This document shows positions 34,547 through 37,118 of a stretch of DNA of 37,118 nucleotides, in pieces (position 1 is the first letter of the stretch; each line of letters starts with the position of its first letter). Where the stretch lies: contig JAAYAY010000156.1 in the NCBI GenBank assembly GCA_012719125.1, positions 1-37,118 of the forward strand, written 5' to 3'. A model generated the notes under the pieces. It was not told where the DNA came from and ran no database searches. It worked only from the letters and a program-made list of their open reading frames with translations. This DNA is from Planctomycetaceae bacterium (GTDB lineage: Bacteria; Planctomycetota; Planctomycetia; Pirellulales; Thermoguttaceae). The position numbers and the translations under genes were made by a program.

Positions 34547-35530
34547 ATGGCCTGGCAGTACAGCGAGAAGACCAAACAACTGTTCATGGACGCCGTCCAC
34601 GGCAAGCCGGGGACCCACCTCGGAGAGATCGAGGATCCGGACGGGGTCGGCGAACACGGCTCGATCGCCTGCGGCGACGCCATGCGGTTCACCTTCCGCG
34701 TCAAGCGCCACGAGACCGATCCCACCCAGGACGTCATCACCGACGCCCGCTACCTGACCTTCGGCTGCACCTCGGCCATCGCCGCCTCGGAAGCCCTGTG
34801 CATGCTCATCGAGCAGGGCAACTACACGCCGATCCACGCCCTCTCGATCACCAACGAAGATATCGTCAAGTTCCTCGACGGACTGCCCGAGCAGAAAGTC
34901 CACTGCTCGGTGATGGGTGCCGAGGCCCTGGAGGCGGCCGTCTTCAACTGGGCCCAACGCCGCGGAGTCGACCTGGCCAGGCTGGGCGTCGACATCCACG
35001 CCGACGAACAGGAAGAAGGACGCATCGTCTGCAAGTGCTTCTCCCTCAGCGAACCCTACATCAAACGCAAGATCAAGGAACTCAACCTCCGCACCATCCC
35101 CGACATCACCGGGGCGATCAAGGCGGGCGGGGCCTGCATGTCCTGCCATCACACCCCCGGCGGACTCCAGGATCTGCTCGACGAGGTCTGGAGCGGCCGG
35201 GAGGGCCGCGAGCTGCGGGTGCTCACCAACCCCATCCCGCCCGTCGCCCCCATGCCCGAGAAGCCGGCCGCCGCGATAGGCGGCGGGACCCGTCTCTCTC
35301 CCTACCAGTTCGCCAAGCAGGTGGAAAACGCCTTCGAGAAGTATATTCTCCCGATGGTCCAGCGCGACGGCGGCCATATCGAAATCATCGACATCAAAGA
35401 CAACCTGGTCTACTGCCGCCTGGCCGGCGCCTGCGCCGGCTGCGCCGGAGCGAGCAAGACCCTCAAACTCCTCGTCGAACGCCACCTCAAGGAGACCGTC
35501 GACGAGAACATCCGAGTTATCCAGGTGTGA
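34547..35530 (+). CDS. nifU: NifU-type Fe-S cluster scaffold, three-domain
   Basis: A 327-residue full-length NifU. Domain 1 (residues 1-125) is the IscU-like scaffold with cysteines in SIACGD, FGCTSA and KVHCSVMG that bind the nascent cluster. Domain 2 (about 155-215) is a BFD-like [2Fe-2S] domain with CKCFSLSE and GGACMSCH. Domain 3 (about 245-327) is the Nfu domain with CAGCAG giving the CxxC pair. It receives sulfur from the NifS protein encoded 9 bases downstream and passes clusters to apo-proteins. GAGG lies 6 bases before the ATG. No nitrogenase genes are in view, so general Fe-S supply is likelier than nitrogen fixation. Confidence 0.93.
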   Translation: MAWQYSEKTKQLFMDAVHGKPGTHLGEIEDPDGVGEHGSIACGDAMRFTFRVKRHETDPTQDVITDARYLTFGCTSAIAASEALCMLIEQGNYTPIHALSITNEDIVKFLDGLPEQKVHCSVMGAEALEAAVFNWAQRRGVDLARLGVDIHADEQEEGRIVCKCFSLSEPYIKRKIKELNLRTIPDITGAIKAGGACMSCHHTPGGLQDLLDEVWSGREGRELRVLTNPIPPVAPMPEKPAAAIGGGTRLSPYQFAKQVENAFEKYILPMVQRDGGHIEIIDIKDNLVYCRLAGACAGCAGASKTLKLLVERHLKETVDENIRVIQV

Positions 35531-35539
35531 AGCGAAACC

Positions 35540-36763
35540 ATGGACACGATCTACGTCGACAATAACGCCACCACCCGCGTTGCACCGGAAGTCTACCGGG
35601 CCATGGTGCCGTTTCTCACCGAGCACTACTTCAACCCCAGCTCGATGTATCAGCCGGCGCAGGCGGTGGCCGCCGCCGTCAGCGACGCCCGGCGGCGGAT
35701 CGCCCAGAACTTCGGCGGAGTCCGCCCCGACGAGATCCTCTTCACCTCCTGCGCCACCGAGAGCAACAACATGGCGATCATGGGGGCGGTCAAGGCCAAT
35801 CCCAATCGCCGCCACATCATCACCACCACCGTCGAGCACCCGGCCGTGCTGGAGGTCTGCAAGGACCTCGCCCGCGGCGGCTACGAGGTGACCTGCCTGC
35901 CGGTCGACCGGCACGGCAACCTCGACGTGGCCGACTTCGTCCGCGCCCTGCGGCCCGATACGCTGCTGATCACGATCATGCACGCCAACAACGAGACCGG
36001 CGTGGTCTTCCCCGTCGAAGAACTGGCTCGGGTGGCCAAGGAGACCGATCCGAACATCGTCTTCCACACCGACGCCACCCAGTCGGTCGGCAAGCTGCCC
36101 ATCGACCTGGCCGTCGACTTCAAATACATCGACATGCTCTCCTTCTCCGGCCACAAGCTGCACGCCCCCAAGGGCGTCGGGGCCCTGTTCCTCCGCCGCG
36201 GCACGCCCGTGCGGCCCGTCATGATCGGCGGGCACCAGGAGTCGGGACGCCGCGCCGGCACGGAGAACGTGGCCTTCATCGTCGGCCTGGCCGCGGCCAT
36301 GGACCTGGCGGCCGAGCGCCACGACCAGGACGAGCCGCGGATCCGGGGCCTTCGCGATCGGCTCGAAACGGCCCTAGCCGAGCGGATTCCGAACATCGAG
36401 ATCAACGGCCGCGGAGCCCCCCGCATGCCCAACACGTCGAACATCGCCTGCCACTACGTCGAAGGCGAGGGCATGCTCTACCAACTCGACGCCGAGGGCG
36501 TCTGCGCGTCGAGCGGCTCGGCCTGCACCTCCGGCTCGCTCGAACCCTCCCACGTCCTCACCGCCCTGGGCGTCCCCTTCACCGCGGTCCACGGTTCCAT
36601 CCGCTTCAGCCTCAGCCGCTACAACACCGACGCCGACGTCGACCACATCATCGAAGTCTTCCCCCGGGTGGTCGAGAACCTGCGGAATCTTTCACCCTAC
36701 TGGGACCAATCCGCCAACACCCCGCGAAAGAACGCCGCGGAACTGATCGGCAAGACCCATTGA
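35540..36763 (+). CDS. nifS: NifS/IscS-type cysteine desulfurase
   Basis: A 407-residue PLP enzyme that turns cysteine into alanine and persulfide for Fe-S assembly. Landmarks in order: YVDNNATTRV, TSCATESNN, THEHP-like VEHPAVLEV, HTDATQSVGK, and SFSGHKLHAPKG, in which the Lys forms the internal aldimine. The mobile-loop Cys is in SSGSACTSGS, and RFSLSRYNT follows. The loop is of the longer class I (NifS/IscS) kind. The ATG starts 9 bases after the nifU stop with only a weak GAAGCG site, so translation is probably coupled. The C-terminus has about 25 extra residues after the fold (ANTPRKNAAELIG). Confidence 0.93.
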   Translation: MDTIYVDNNATTRVAPEVYRAMVPFLTEHYFNPSSMYQPAQAVAAAVSDARRRIAQNFGGVRPDEILFTSCATESNNMAIMGAVKANPNRRHIITTTVEHPAVLEVCKDLARGGYEVTCLPVDRHGNLDVADFVRALRPDTLLITIMHANNETGVVFPVEELARVAKETDPNIVFHTDATQSVGKLPIDLAVDFKYIDMLSFSGHKLHAPKGVGALFLRRGTPVRPVMIGGHQESGRRAGTENVAFIVGLAAAMDLAAERHDQDEPRIRGLRDRLETALAERIPNIEINGRGAPRMPNTSNIACHYVEGEGMLYQLDAEGVCASSGSACTSGSLEPSHVLTALGVPFTAVHGSIRFSLSRYNTDADVDHIIEVFPRVVENLRNLSPYWDQSANTPRKNAAELIGKTH

Positions 36764-37118
36764 GGCCCCGTGGCTGACTCTTGCCGAGTGTCCCATTGTC
36801 CCCTTTCGCTCCGCGAAAGCAGCGTCATTGTCCCCTTTCGCTCCGCGAAAGCAGCGTCACTTTCGCAGAGCGAACGACGACCGTCATTTCCTAGGCGATC
36901 CCAAACGATTGTCTGTCAACTCGCTCAACGTGCCCACCCCGTTCCACGCCGGAGTGTTCTGAACAAGAGGCATGTCGCCGATTCTGCGGACGGCACGGCG
37001 GTGCGTGTCGGCACGAGTCTCTCCGTCTGGTTTGATGCATTTGGATTTCAGGCTTTGGATTTGTTCAGGATTTCGGATTTCGTGTTTCGGATTTGACTGC
37101 GGCCGAAGGCCGCCTTAG
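36764..37118. other. Intergenic end of the window, repeat-rich, no gene supported
   Basis: 355 bases after the nifS stop. They contain the tandem hairpin repeat (36794-36874) and, at about 37028-37096, a run of imperfect GGATTT/TTTCGGATTT copies of degenerate, AT-richer sequence. An open frame (36770-37096) spans the repeats and has no coding character, so I leave it out. The window ends before the next gene. Confidence 0.6.
36794..36874. repeat. Tandem 32-bp hairpin repeat (CTTTCGC-TCC-GCGAAAG)
   Basis: Two exact 32-bp copies (36794-36825 and 36826-36857) each hold a hairpin with 7-bp arms, CTTTCGC and GCGAAAG, and a TCC loop. A third, divergent hairpin TTCGC-AGA-GCGAA (36862-36874) follows. 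The array starts 31 bases after the nifS stop. It is too short, and too lacking in spacers, to be CRISPR. Confidence 0.85.

Noticed and set aside
33644-36322. 892-aa open frame antisense to nifU, nifS and part of the glycosyltransferase region
   Set aside because: It runs against two well-supported genes and is low-complexity Gly/Asp/Val sequence, a typical GC shadow.
34547-36763. Part of a nitrogen-fixation cluster
   Set aside because: No nif structural or regulatory genes are in view; NifU/NifS pairs commonly serve general Fe-S assembly outside diazotrophs.
36794-36874. Possible CRISPR array
   Set aside because: Only two adjoining exact copies with no unique spacers, and no cas genes.
36770-37096. 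108-aa open frame across the repeats at the window end
   Set aside because: It is built largely from the tandem hairpin repeats and has no coding character.

Overview
Kind of organism: a GC-rich bacterial chromosomal window that reads as Planctomycetota, probably Pirellulales-like. Reasons: many secreted glycan-active enzymes encoded side by side, Tat-signal versions of sugar isomerase and DegT-type proteins, a small membrane protein opening with the NPYxSP box common in this phylum, an ECF sigma factor paired with a membrane-anchored regulator, and several kinds of palindromic intergenic repeat. No rRNA, tRNA, CRISPR array, prophage or intact transposase was seen. The phylum call is inference from gene style, not from a marker gene.

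Layout. (1) 208-12449, carbohydrate region: a secreted BNR sialidase-like protein (-), a secreted GH5-like hydrolase (+), a Tat-exported sugar isomerase/epimerase-like TIM barrel and a PL10-like pectate lyase (-, one operon bridged by a possible 45-aa ORF), a class I glutamine amidotransferase (+), a secreted alpha/alpha-toroid protein (+), a small membrane protein (+), a serine hydrolase fused to a beta-propeller-like domain (-), and a secreted HEXXH protein (-). (2) 12704-16493: an orphan iron-type ABC binding lipoprotein, an ECF sigma factor overlapping its membrane-anchored partner, a 56-aa secreted peptide that may be a porin remnant, and an NPYASP membrane protein. (3) 16524-21090: a 990-aa GH2 enzyme divergent from a Tat-signal DegT aminotransferase. 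(4) 21223-28247: an RND efflux adaptor and HAE1 pump pair without an outer-membrane channel, then a second MMPL/Patched-like RND protein. (5) 28318-34110: a WS/DGAT-type acyltransferase, an NAD-dependent epimerase, a thioester/fatty-acyl reductase-like protein and a GT21-like glycosyltransferase. With the MMPL protein next door this looks like a lipid-building and export locus. (6) 34547-36763: a three-domain NifU and a NifS cysteine desulfurase. The window then ends in hairpin repeats.

How the parts may work together: region 1 plus the GH2 gene would strip and process plant or algal polysaccharide outside the cytoplasm. Region 5 with the MMPL transporter resembles, by gene content only, loci in which an acyltransferase and a reductase build a complex lipid that an MMPL-type protein moves. 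No single gene is without precedent. The most novel-looking items are the lipid locus with an 11-G tract just upstream of its acyltransferase, the small ORF bridging the pectate lyase operon, and several distinct families of palindromic intergenic elements.
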